Part shown: positions 10,641-20,295 of the stretch, piece after piece
How positions within the stretch are numbered: the stretch's first letter is position 1
How the letters are laid out: each line of letters opens with the position of its first letter
Source of the DNA: Pseudomonadales bacterium
GTDB taxonomy: Bacteria > Pseudomonadota > Gammaproteobacteria > Pseudomonadales > JAHRWD01
Direction of reading: 5' to 3'
Length of the DNA: 64,000 bases
Assembly (NCBI GenBank): GCA_016763075.1
Contig: JAESUM010000023.1
Coordinates: forward strand, 1-64,000
The notes under the pieces: model-generated
The model's database searches: none
Told to the model about the DNA's origin: nothing
What the model saw: only the letters and a program-made list of their open reading frames with translations
Position numbers and translations under genes: made by a program

Positions 10641-11063
10641 TTAAGGTGCGGTAAGCACCACTTTCACCGAATCATTGACTGAAGCTGAGTCAACATATCC
10701 AATCATCTTCGGGTCCTTCGATACCAATGCTATAACCGCTGCATCGTCGCTCACTTCTTTTGGCGGCTGGCCTTTACCCGTAAAAATAATCCGCGACCAA
10801 TACGCTTTTAATTGTGATGATTTCTTTTGCGTAATACCTGCGTGAAATGCCTTGCGTGAAGACGAACCATCTGCTTGTTCAATGGGGATGGCACTGCCGC
10901 CGTCAGCGAATTTTTTTGATTTACCCAAAAATATCTTAGATGCGGCTTTTTTACTAAGCGCTGCTTCATTGCTGGGGTGTACGATGACTGATATCTCAGC
11001 GAAGACATTGGTAGAAAAAACAAGAATAGCTGTGAGAACAACATTCTTAAGGTTAGATTTCAT
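10641..11063 (-). CDS. PstS-like small periplasmic phosphate-binding-type protein, paralog 1
   Basis: Signal peptide; IVHPSNEAALSKKAASKIFLGKSKKFADGGSAIPIEQADGSSSRKAFH; paralog of 11199-11621. Confidence 0.75.
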   Translation of the reverse strand: MKSNLKNVVLTAILVFSTNVFAEISVIVHPSNEAALSKKAASKIFLGKSKKFADGGSAIPIEQADGSSSRKAFHAGITQKKSSQLKAYWSRIIFTGKGQPPKEVSDDAAVIALVSKDPKMIGYVDSASVNDSVKVVLTAP

Positions 11064-11198
11064 GGATTAAAAATCTCCATCTTAATAGATTGAACAGCAG
11101 TTGTTTGCTGGAGTTAATAGTAAAAAATTGTTTAGTCTGGCTTTGACACGTTGCTGTTCAATCAATCTACCCATCCATGGGTGTGTATGTAAAAGTCT

Positions 11199-11621
11199 TC
11201 AGGGCGCAGTTAATACGACTTTTACTGAAGCGTTAACTGAAGATGAGTCTACATAGCCGATCATGCTCGGGTTTCTTGATATTAGCTCCATAACCTCGGA
11301 ATCGGATGAGACTTCCTTAGGCGGTTGCCCTTTTCCGGTGAAAACAATTCGTGACCAGTATGCTTTGAGCTGAGACGATTTCTTTTTGGTGATGTTCGCG
11401 TGAAATTCATCCCGAGCAGAGGAACCATCTGATTGCTCAATGGGTACGGCTTGGCCGCCACCTGGAAATTTTTTCGATTTCCCAAGGAATAATTTTGATG
11501 CTGCTTTTTTGCTAATAGTAACGTCGTTGCTTGGGTGAACAATCACCGATACTTGGGCAAATGTTCCAGCTGATACAGTTAGCAATGTTGCTAATGCGAT
11601 AGATTTTAGGCTGGTTTTCAT
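11199..11621 (-). CDS. PstS-like small periplasmic phosphate-binding-type protein, paralog 2
   Basis: Same length (140 aa) and strongly similar over whole length to 10641-11063. Confidence 0.75.
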   Translation of the reverse strand: MKTSLKSIALATLLTVSAGTFAQVSVIVHPSNDVTISKKAASKLFLGKSKKFPGGGQAVPIEQSDGSSARDEFHANITKKKSSQLKAYWSRIVFTGKGQPPKEVSSDSEVMELISRNPSMIGYVDSSSVNASVKVVLTAP

Positions 11622-11734
11622 GTGAGGTATTCTCCGTCGAATATACTATTAATTCTTAAATATTATGGTATTGGTGTCAGTCGGATTCAAGTGACTGAAC
11701 CATTACGTAATTCATTAACTAGCAGTAATATTCC

Positions 11735-12820
11735 TCAGAATACCATTGAGAATGAAGCGGATATCTTTGTTGTGTCATCGACTGGTAACCCCCCCAATCC
11801 AACAGGGAAGGTATCAAAGACACCTGCTGAGCCATTGTCTGGGCTAATACGGATGATATCGAAATTCAGCCGCGTTGAAGCGCTTGTTGTGACCTCGAGC
11901 CCCGCCGTTATAGAACTTTGACTTTGGTCTAGCGGACTACCGCTGGTTTTAACTTCGCTATAGGTGATCTGGGGTAAATATTGATTGATTCTATACGCCA
12001 TTGTAATGTACCAGGCCTTGCTAGTAGGGAACACGCTTTGGGCTAAGCCTCTATTAGCGTATTCACTCATTACCAAGATATTGTCTAACTCTAATTTTGC
12101 GCCATAGGTGGTAAACAATACTTTGCCATTGGAGGTGCTGGGAAACCCACCGCCAGTAACCGTGCCAATGTTGTCTTTAAAGTTCATGTCATGGATGCTG
12201 TATCGAAGCATTCCGTAGTCGTTAGTTAACTCAAAAACAAAGCCTACGCCGCCTACTAACTCCACATCAACAGTCAAACCAGCTGCGGGTACCGTAAAGG
12301 TGTTCTCGCCGGTATATAAAGACATCGAGTATTCGTAGTCACCAATATCACCGGTATAAGTAATGTCCATACCAGCGATCGAGCTAAAAGGAATATTTGC
12401 TGTGCCATAGATTTCCTCCGGTGCGACACCCCACGGGTAGGTGATACCGACATCAATGGATTGGGATATCATAAAATAAGGAGCAAGAATTTTACCGGCT
12501 TTAATAGTGAGATTGTCACTTGCTTCATAGGCCAAAAATGCCCATTCCGCTTCTACGGACCAACCTTTTCGGCCTTTCGCTAACAGCTGAGTTGTGAAAG
12601 TAATGGGGAGCCCCATGTCGGGATCAAATGTAAATTGGACCGCCATTTTAGAGACATCGCTAGCCTTGGGATCCTGGCCAGTGCCCGCATAGCTTACTTT
12701 CGAATCCGTGAAACTGATGCCCGCGGTAATAAATGCATTGGTAGACACTGTAGGGTCGGCCAAACTAGAAAATGACAGTGAGCATAGAGAAATTGCGGCT
12801 ATAGATTTAATTAAATTCAT
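11735..12820 (-). CDS. Outer-membrane porin-like protein
   Basis: Signal peptide MNLIKSIAAISLCSLSFSSLA, beta-barrel style alternation, C-terminal aromatic ISASFSMVF; start adjusted to the internal ATG. Confidence 0.7.
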   Translation of the reverse strand: MNLIKSIAAISLCSLSFSSLADPTVSTNAFITAGISFTDSKVSYAGTGQDPKASDVSKMAVQFTFDPDMGLPITFTTQLLAKGRKGWSVEAEWAFLAYEASDNLTIKAGKILAPYFMISQSIDVGITYPWGVAPEEIYGTANIPFSSIAGMDITYTGDIGDYEYSMSLYTGENTFTVPAAGLTVDVELVGGVGFVFELTNDYGMLRYSIHDMNFKDNIGTVTGGGFPSTSNGKVLFTTYGAKLELDNILVMSEYANRGLAQSVFPTSKAWYITMAYRINQYLPQITYSEVKTSGSPLDQSQSSITAGLEVTTSASTRLNFDIIRISPDNGSAGVFDTFPVGLGGLPVDDTTKISASFSMVF

Positions 12821-13094
12821 CGATTCTTTACCCTTTTTAATCAAAGTGATTTATCCAACCAACACTGACATACTGACTAATAAAATGAATATCTGGCCGA
12901 AGCTATTAACTAATAGTAAGTACGGCGAAAATTCTTAAGTTGTTGCTTTAAAATACATTCTTACTAAGTGTTTAAAGTTCGCTAGCTTAGTGATTGAACC
13001 CTAAATTTCACGATAGACCATGAATTTAATAATTTCCTGTAAATAACAATTTTGTTGTTAGATAGGTAAATTAAAATTATTAAATTATGTTTTT

Positions 13095-14714
13095 CTAAAC
13101 CTTAAATTGCCCGCCAACGCTTTGTAGCTGTTGTGATAGTTTATCGAGAGCAACGCTGAGTTCGCTCACTTTGTCGGAGCTATCTACAAACTCCTCTGCT
13201 GAATTGCGCATGTTGCTTACGTTGTTTTGAATCATTTCGGATGTGCGTTGCTGCTCTTCAGTAGCCACTGCAATTTGGCTGTTCATACTAGAAATTTCTT
13301 CAACTTGGTCGGTAATCAGTTGTAGCGATACACCGGCTTTCTCGGCTTGCTCTACACTGGTTTTGGCTTGCTCTTGGCCTTCTGCCATTACTTTTACGGC
13401 AGACTGCGCAGCTGACTGTAGTTGCTCAATAACGGTTTGAATTTCTTGGGTTGATTCTTGGGTTTTGGAGGCTAGTGTTCGCACTTCATCGGCGACTACT
13501 GCAAATCCTCTGCCGTGTTCGCCGGCCCTGGCAGCTTCAATAGCAGCATTTAGCGCGAGCAAATTTGTTTGTTCTGCTATGCTTTTGATCACATCGAGAA
13601 TGCTACCTACGTTGTCTACATCAGATTCCAATTTAGATATAACCGTTGCTGCATGCTCTACTTCTCTAGCTAGGGCATTGATTGAATCCACTGCGTGATT
13701 GACTACCTCATTGCCTTCTTTAGCTACGGTATCCGCAGCATTGGCAGAGTCCGCGGCAGATGACGCATGGGTAGCCACTTCATTTACACTGTCGCGCATT
13801 TCGTTAATTGAATGAGAAATTTCTTGAGCAGAACTACTTTGCGCTTGAGCCATTAATTTGGTTGCTTGGGTGACTTGGCCAAGCTCACTAGATACCGTAC
13901 TGAGGTTTGGTATTACCCCAACCACATCGGAAATAGTTTTTTGGAGCTTCTCCATGAACTTATTGAACGCAACTACTAACTGACCAATATCATCGTTTGA
14001 GGTTTGTCTAATTCGACGCGTTAAGTCACCTTCGCCTTGGGCAATATCTTCAAGGCTTGTAAGTACTAAACCTAAGTTTTTTGTGATGAGACGAATCACT
14101 ACATATGCTGTACCAAAAAGTACTAGCATCATCGCTGCGCCAATTAAAAAACCATATTCTAATGCGCGTTGCGATGCAGCGTTTGAGTCAGCTATTAATT
14201 GTTGAAACTGCGATAAACTGGTTTCCCGAAATTCTTTTAACTGTTCTACAGCGCTAGTATAGGTAGAGCGCATTTTTGCAACCGCATCTGCAATTGGATC
14301 AAACTCAATATCTTCGTTCATCATTCCCATAGAGATATAAGTTGCTGCATCTGCATATTGCTCAACCGCTATGCGAATACCTTCTAGGCTTTCTGAATGG
14401 GTGGGTAGTAGCTGTTTCTGCTTAGCTAGGTTTTCGTATAGGTTTTCGAAGGTCTCGGCAGCGTCATCTATCATTTCTTCTTCGCCGCTGGATACCGCTG
14501 AGGTATACAGCTCTGCTGCTTTGTCTAAGTTTACGATGTTGGAGTTGGCTAACTCTAGTACGGGGTAATATGCATTAGAAAGCTGTAGCAAACGGTCGGC
14601 ATTTTGGTTGTTGACGCTACCGTTGAACAATAGGTATGCGACAAATCCAACGGAGGCGACTACGGGGATCACCCAAATTTTGAAGCGTATTGATCGATCG
14701 ATGAACCATTTCAT
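13095..14714 (-). CDS. Methyl-accepting chemotaxis protein
   Basis: 4HB-type N-terminal, HAMP, signalling hairpin [37 protein letters not shown]. Confidence 0.97.
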   Translation of the reverse strand: MKWFIDRSIRFKIWVIPVVASVGFVAYLLFNGSVNNQNADRLLQLSNAYYPVLELANSNIVNLDKAAELYTSAVSSGEEEMIDDAAETFENLYENLAKQKQLLPTHSESLEGIRIAVEQYADAATYISMGMMNEDIEFDPIADAVAKMRSTYTSAVEQLKEFRETSLSQFQQLIADSNAASQRALEYGFLIGAAMMLVLFGTAYVVIRLITKNLGLVLTSLEDIAQGEGDLTRRIRQTSNDDIGQLVVAFNKFMEKLQKTISDVVGVIPNLSTVSSELGQVTQATKLMAQAQSSSAQEISHSINEMRDSVNEVATHASSAADSANAADTVAKEGNEVVNHAVDSINALAREVEHAATVISKLESDVDNVGSILDVIKSIAEQTNLLALNAAIEAARAGEHGRGFAVVADEVRTLASKTQESTQEIQTVIEQLQSAAQSAVKVMAEGQEQAKTSVEQAEKAGVSLQLITDQVEEISSMNSQIAVATEEQQRTSEMIQNNVSNMRNSAEEFVDSSDKVSELSVALDKLSQQLQSVGGQFKV

Positions 14715-14976
14715 ATGTGTTCTATTCCACTAAATTATCCTGTGCAGTTAATACAACGTTAGTTTAACTTTGGGCTATTGCAAGCTGACAGGATATATAA
14801 TTGGCAGGGATATAGTGAGGAAGATATGGAGTGGTTACTGGGCTGGATTACGTCGAATATATTCGTGAAAAGTGTACGTAGGCGTATACAAAATGTTCGG
14901 TTTTTAGTTGCTGTGAAGTCCGGTGTAATGATCAGGCTGAAAGTTTTGTTGGTGTGGAGCGTAGTTGTTTTTATCT

Positions 14977-15747
14977 TTAATCTGGGCTGTTGCCTGTGAA
15001 ATTTGTTTGAACGACAATGCGCTGTATATCGCGCAAGCGCTGGGGTGTACCAATATCGCTCCATTGTCCGGCGTAATATTCCCCATAGATTTTTCCCTCA
15101 GCCATGTACTTATCAAAAAGCCTCGGCAACGGGAATTTTCCATCTGCACATCCGTTAAATAACCGCGGGTTTAGAACAGATATTCCGCTATAAGTTAAAG
15201 CCCGTTTTGTGGGATTTTTATCGGTGCTTTGTTGAGCTTGCTGGGGTGGTATTTTTTCTGATTGAGTCAGTGATTTTCGTGAAATTATCCCGGTGGTGTG
15301 ACCTGACTTAACGGATAATAAGTAGTCGCCGATAGGGTGCTGAGGTGGGTTATCTACCATCACTAAATGAGCTAAGCGGAAAGATTTTAATGACGTTAGT
15401 TGCTTGAAAGGGTACTGCGTCCAAATATCACTGTTTACAATGATAAAAGGCTCGTCCCCTAAAAGCGGTAATGCTTTTAATATCCCGCCACCGGTTTCTA
15501 GGGCGGTTGTCTCTCTGGAATATTGCACATTCGCACCAAGCCAATTACCGTTGCCTATGCATGCTTCTATCTGCTCACCCAAATAAGCATGGTTGATAAC
15601 CAGTTCGGTTACGCCTGCAACTACTAGAGCTTCAATAGTATGCTGAATAAGCGGTTTGGCGTTGATTTGAAGTAACGGCTTGGGGGTGTTTTTGGTCAGA
15701 GGCATCATTCGTGTGCCGCGACCTGCTGCGAGTATCATTGCTTTCAT
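14977..15747 (-). CDS. murU: N-acetylmuramate alpha-1-phosphate uridylyltransferase (nucleotidyltransferase)
   Basis: MKAMILAAGRGTRMMPLTKNTPKPLLQINAKPLIQ; IVNSDIWTQYP; YSGISVLNP. Confidence 0.85.
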   Translation of the reverse strand: MKAMILAAGRGTRMMPLTKNTPKPLLQINAKPLIQHTIEALVVAGVTELVINHAYLGEQIEACIGNGNWLGANVQYSRETTALETGGGILKALPLLGDEPFIIVNSDIWTQYPFKQLTSLKSFRLAHLVMVDNPPQHPIGDYLLSVKSGHTTGIISRKSLTQSEKIPPQQAQQSTDKNPTKRALTYSGISVLNPRLFNGCADGKFPLPRLFDKYMAEGKIYGEYYAGQWSDIGTPQRLRDIQRIVVQTNFTGNSPD

Positions 15748-15906
15748 GGCGGCCAACATAGAGCTAAAGCGCGGTTAATACAAGCTTCCAACACATCGTG
15801 CGCTTGGTATGTTCATGCTTGTAGTGGTTTTGCAGCAGGTTTTGTATTGGAACCGTGCCATGTATAGAGTATCTATTCATTACATGACCATTAATTATTT
15901 CGGAGT

Positions 15907-16506
15907 ATGCCCGTTTTGCTGCCAATGGATGAGCTGATTGCTACTTATAAAGAAGCACTTAACACCAGAGATGCCTCTTCGCGCTTTTGTACGCTTATCA
16001 CATTAGATGAGTTGGGGTATCCCGCTTCGCGTGTTTTAACCATTCGATCCATTGATGAAAGCGGTATTCGGCTATATGTAAATAAAAATAGCCCTAAAGT
16101 CATGCACCTTCAAAATGATGAGAAATTCGAGGTATTATTTTTTTGGCCAAACTTGATGAAGCAATACAAGGTTAGGGGAGACTTTGAGCTATTCACTGAG
16201 GCTGATCAAATATCACAATGGAAGCATAAACCTTACGCAGGCAGGCTAGTAGATATGTACCATAGCCTTGGTCGTAATCAGTCATCCAAAGTTGATTCGC
16301 GTGAGGTGATAGAAACAGAAATTGCAAAATTGGCAGACCAATATTCACAGGAGTTATTGATACAACCACCGGAAGATTTAGTTACATTGCTAATTAAACC
16401 AACCTACATAAGTGCGTGGGTTAATATGCAAAAAAACCGGATTCATAACAGAACAGAGTACACACTGACGAATAGCCAATGGCTGGCCCAGGTGCTAGTG
16501 CCATGA
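15907..16506 (+). CDS. Pyridoxamine 5'-phosphate oxidase-like protein
   Basis: PASRVLTIRSIDESGIRLYVNKNSPKVMHL, FFWPNLMKQYKVRG; family PNPOx/PdxH-like. Confidence 0.75.
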   Translation: MPVLLPMDELIATYKEALNTRDASSRFCTLITLDELGYPASRVLTIRSIDESGIRLYVNKNSPKVMHLQNDEKFEVLFFWPNLMKQYKVRGDFELFTEADQISQWKHKPYAGRLVDMYHSLGRNQSSKVDSREVIETEIAKLADQYSQELLIQPPEDLVTLLIKPTYISAWVNMQKNRIHNRTEYTLTNSQWLAQVLVP

Positions 16507-16677
16507 GGTATTCGTGTAGGTGGTAAAGTATTGCATCATTTGTATAACGCGAAACTGGTGTGATTAATTAATGCTGTGGTGTTGGCTTAATGTGCTTGTT
16601 TGTTTGAACGCGAGTAGTCGAGAAATAGCTCGTATTCAAATAACGACCCGGTAAATAATTTTGTCTAACTGCCAAGG

Positions 16678-16905
16678 TTAAATATAATTCGTCAGTCGGT
16701 CTTCGAGCCCAATCATAAAGCGATTCAGTGCGGGCTACTAATTACGGAACGGCATCGTATCCAAAACGTTTCACGGGGCAGGCCCTCCATTTTTTCGAGG
16801 CATTCTGAATCGCCAGATAGATCACTTTTCTATTTTCCGCAGGGGTAGCGAAACAACGTGTTGAGGTTATCCCAGTGAGCACGCTGTGACTTCCTGATGG
16901 CTGCT
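16678..16905 (-). pseudogene. IS256-family transposase C-terminal relic (decayed)
   Basis: Manual minus-strand translation gives, in shifting frames, KSQRAHWDNLNTLFRYP ... ENRKVIYLAIQNASKKW ... RN**PALNRFMIGLEDRLTNYI*, matching the order of IS256-family transposase C-terminal motifs. Confidence 0.8.
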
Positions 16906-16953
16906 TAACGCTTGCATTAACAAACGCTAAACAGCGAACCGTTGATTGTAAAC

Positions 16954-17478
16954 TTAGTAGTCGTCAGGATAACGCCAAGGTGTTTCTGGTTGCTTGGCTT
17001 CGTCATCAATAACCCATTGGGGCATTGAAAGCCCTTCGGTGAGATCTTTAAAAACCATTTTAACGCGGGTACCAATACCCACTTCTTTTACCAATTCTGG
17101 CGATGCCAAATTTCCTTCTGCATCGGTTAAATTGCCGATAACTCGCAGTGCTTCATACTCCGATGGCACGCCGTTTTGAGTGTCCAGTTCTACCAGCAAA
17201 ACGAGGTAAGGCAGATAAGGTTTAAAGGCGGGCTGAATAGCGTGGGTGACCTCTTCATAAGAGTGCACTACGCCCTTGGCTTCAACCGGTTTCCATGTGT
17301 ATTCGAGGCAGGCACACCAGGGGCATGCTGCGGTTGGCGGGTAGCGCACTAAGTCGCAGGTGGGGCAGTTTTGTAAATGGTAGTTGTGCTGCGCGCAGTG
17401 TTTGAAATAACCCAGATTCTCGTGGTCGAGTTCAGATATTTCAATGGGCATTCCTAAATAAGTTGCTTCAATTGTCAT
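16954..17478 (-). CDS. Zn-ribbon/OB-fold protein (DUF35 type), thiolase partner
   Basis: CPTCDLVRYPPTAACPWCACLEYTWKPVEAKGVVHSYEEVTHA. Confidence 0.88.
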   Translation of the reverse strand: MTIEATYLGMPIEISELDHENLGYFKHCAQHNYHLQNCPTCDLVRYPPTAACPWCACLEYTWKPVEAKGVVHSYEEVTHAIQPAFKPYLPYLVLLVELDTQNGVPSEYEALRVIGNLTDAEGNLASPELVKEVGIGTRVKMVFKDLTEGLSMPQWVIDDEAKQPETPWRYPDDY

Positions 17479-17527
17479 TGTGTTTATTCTCCATGTCTGT
17501 GGTTTATAGGCTTGCTAGGAAGGCTTA

Positions 17528-18805
17528 TTAGCCTTTCTGGTTGCCCATAACCATTGCGCTTCCGGTGCCGGGGCTTGCCCAACCAAGGTTGGCGGTGAGG
17601 TCCACTTTTTTATGCTGACGGCAGCCGCCTTCGGCGTAATCGTAAGTGTGTTGGCGCTTGCCATCGGGGCCCATTGGGCAGCTGTCATCTACGTCGTGGC
17701 GCAGTTGCCGGACGTTTTCTATCACCATGGCTATACCGTGGGTGTAGCCCTCGCAAAGGTGCCCGCCACTGGTATTGTTGGGGCGTTTTCCACCGAGGCG
17801 CATGGTGCCATCACTGACATATTCGCCGCCTTGGCCCTTCTCGCAAAAACCGTAATCTTCGAGCTGTAACATGGTGGTAAAAGTGAAGGCATCGTAGGAA
17901 CCAGTGACATCGATATCTTCAGGTTTTACTCCGGCATTTGGCCATAAAATATCTTTACCGTAATAACCCGCAACGCGAGTAATAGGGCCTGCCTGATAGT
18001 GCATATCTGCACGTGGCTTACACACACGGCCCACTACTGATTTGATATACGCTGGTTTGTGTTTACAGTCTTGAGCTTTGTCCGCGCGGGTAATAATAAT
18101 GGCGGTAGAGTTGTCGGTTTCTATGCAGCAATCCATCAAATGGCAGGGCTTTACGATCATGCGGCTATTGAGCACATCGTCAACACTGACACGTTTGTTG
18201 TAATACGCTTTGGGGTTGTTGGATGCATGCTCGCTATGAATTACTTTCACCATTGCGACTTGCGCGGGCGTGGTGCCGTATTCATACATATGACGCATAA
18301 AAGTGGGGCTAAAACTTTGCGCGGCACTTTGCCAACCGTATGCGCGGTTGTGCATTTGATCGCCGGTGATAGGCACCGCCGAGCGCTTGCCGGTTCCGCC
18401 AATTCGAACTTCAGAAAAGCCATTCATCGACCGGTACACCACTACGGTGTTACACATGCCGGCTTCGATGACACCAATGGCCATGCCGATCAGCGCTTCG
18501 GTAGAAGATCCGCCGCCAAACACATCCATGTAGTAGTTCAGCCGAATCCCCAAATCACCCGCTACTGTGGGCGCAAAGGTGGAGTCGTTGAAGGAGTAAG
18601 ACATCATGCCATCGACATCTTCTGGTTTGAGGCCGGCGTCGTCGAGGGCGTTTTTTACAGCCTCGGAGGCCATTGAGCGAGTGGTGCGGCCACTGCCGCG
18701 GGTGTATTTGGTTTCGCCAACGCCGACAATGGCGTATTTATCTTTAAGGTGCCGGCCAGTATTGGCATCTGCATCACTGCGTAGGGCCATCTGATTACTC
18801 TCCAT
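17528..18805 (-). CDS. Thiolase-like / lipid-transfer protein (acetyl-CoA acetyltransferase family)
   Basis: YAIVGVGETKYTRGSGRTTRSMASEAVKNALDDAGLKPEDVDG, TNNTSGGHLCEGYTHG-like GGHLCEGYTHG; start at internal ATG 18805 or 18790. Confidence 0.85.
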   Translation of the reverse strand: MESNQMALRSDADANTGRHLKDKYAIVGVGETKYTRGSGRTTRSMASEAVKNALDDAGLKPEDVDGMMSYSFNDSTFAPTVAGDLGIRLNYYMDVFGGGSSTEALIGMAIGVIEAGMCNTVVVYRSMNGFSEVRIGGTGKRSAVPITGDQMHNRAYGWQSAAQSFSPTFMRHMYEYGTTPAQVAMVKVIHSEHASNNPKAYYNKRVSVDDVLNSRMIVKPCHLMDCCIETDNSTAIIITRADKAQDCKHKPAYIKSVVGRVCKPRADMHYQAGPITRVAGYYGKDILWPNAGVKPEDIDVTGSYDAFTFTTMLQLEDYGFCEKGQGGEYVSDGTMRLGGKRPNNTSGGHLCEGYTHGIAMVIENVRQLRHDVDDSCPMGPDGKRQHTYDYAEGGCRQHKKVDLTANLGWASPGTGSAMVMGNQKG

Positions 18806-19110
18806 TTTGAGTTCATTGAGCCTGAATAAGAAACGAGTTGAGCTGCCTAAGGCCAATTAAAGCGTAAATAAAAGGCTCATTAAAAAAGGAATAAAAAACG
18901 AACCCATGCCGTTTTAAAATTTGCCGTTTTATAATTTAATTTTTTGGGCTGGCTAAAACTCAGTATCGTAGGTCGGGCTGTGGTTATTATTGTTGGTTAT
19001 AAATCCCGTAGTGCGTACTGTGCTGGGCTTACTATTGATAGCGACATAGCTAAAACCGCTTGGGCCGTATCTATAGAAACAGCTGGGTTATTTTGCCCAG
19101 TACCGCTGCT

Positions 19111-20184
19111 TTAGGTCAAGCGGGAAAGTTTATCTGGCAATACCGGCATTACGTGCTGCTCCAACCATGCACCTAAATGAGACATAGCAGGGTAACGTAC
19201 GGCGGCTTCTGTGATGTAACTTAATGTGCGGGGAATATCGTTAAGGTACCCGGGTTTTTGGTCACGCTGGTTTAGCCGCGCAAAAATACCGGCTGCCTTT
19301 AAGTGGCGCTGAATACCCATTAGGTCGAACCAAATTAAGAATTGCTTAGCTGTGCAGTGTTGTAAATTACCGCGTTTTTGCTGCTCGACTAAAAACGACA
19401 GGGCTTGTTGTTCGATCCATTGATCTGGCCATTTGATGTAACAGTCTTTAAGCAGGGACACCAAGTCGTATGTGAGTGGCCCTATGAGCGCATCTTGAAA
19501 ATCGATAATTCCGGGGTTGTTGGGCGTGCACACCATGAGGTTGCGGCAGTGGTAATCTCGGTGCACAAATATTTGCGGTTGTGCAAGTGCATTGTTGGCT
19601 AGCTGATCAAATGCATCGCTAAACATTTGGCGCGCTTGGGCGCTCAGCGAGATGCCCAATTGTTTTTCAATCAGCCAGTCTGGCAGCAGGTTCATCTCTT
19701 GAATAAGTGTTGCACGGTCAAACGTAGGTAGTGGGTAGGCAGGAGTCGCTTGTGTTTTTTGAATGCGGTGAAGCGCAGCTATGGCATCACCGTAAAGAAG
19801 GCTAACGGTGCTGGAGTCTGCACCGGTTAAGGCAGTGCTGTATAGCTCTTCGCCTAAGTCGGTTAACAGCATAAAGCCGCGCTGCAGATCTACCGCAATG
19901 ATGTGCGGTACGTGTACATGTTGCACCGCAAGCGCCGCTGCAATTTCAGTGAATCCTAGGGTGTTTTCTGTTTCTGGTGGTGCGTCTACTAATATCCAGC
20001 TGGCATCAGCGTTAGTCACCCTAAAATACCTGCGAAAACCAGCATCGCCTGTTAATGGCACCGGTTGAACAGGGCATTGGGGGGTTAAACCCAGCGCCAT
20101 TTGTTGCTGCTTGAGAGGCGTGGTTACCCAGTCTATTAATTGTTCTAAGCGTGAAGCCGGTGCTGTCTTCGAAGTTTCGCTCAT
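19111..20184 (-). CDS. amgK: N-acetylmuramate/N-acetylglucosamine kinase AmgK (APH-fold)
   Basis: GDAGFRRYFRVTNADASWILVDAPPETEN, FVHRDYHCRNLMV, IIDFQDALIGPLTYDLVSLLKDCY; divergent from lptD. Confidence 0.92.
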   Translation of the reverse strand: MSETSKTAPASRLEQLIDWVTTPLKQQQMALGLTPQCPVQPVPLTGDAGFRRYFRVTNADASWILVDAPPETENTLGFTEIAAALAVQHVHVPHIIAVDLQRGFMLLTDLGEELYSTALTGADSSTVSLLYGDAIAALHRIQKTQATPAYPLPTFDRATLIQEMNLLPDWLIEKQLGISLSAQARQMFSDAFDQLANNALAQPQIFVHRDYHCRNLMVCTPNNPGIIDFQDALIGPLTYDLVSLLKDCYIKWPDQWIEQQALSFLVEQQKRGNLQHCTAKQFLIWFDLMGIQRHLKAAGIFARLNQRDQKPGYLNDIPRTLSYITEAAVRYPAMSHLGAWLEQHVMPVLPDKLSRLT

Positions 20185-20295
20185 AATGCTTTAGAATTGC
20201 CTGTTTGTACGGGGCGTATTTTCTGCGTATTGGCTAGAACCAATATCGCGCGAATAAATATACCTAAGTTGCCCCGCATTTATTCTACGTTTTAA

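Noticed and set aside
17612-18676. Long plus-strand ORFs (17612-17869, 18059-18676) opposite the thiolase gene
   Set aside because: They are antisense shadows of a well-supported minus-strand thiolase; no RBS or recognisable domains.
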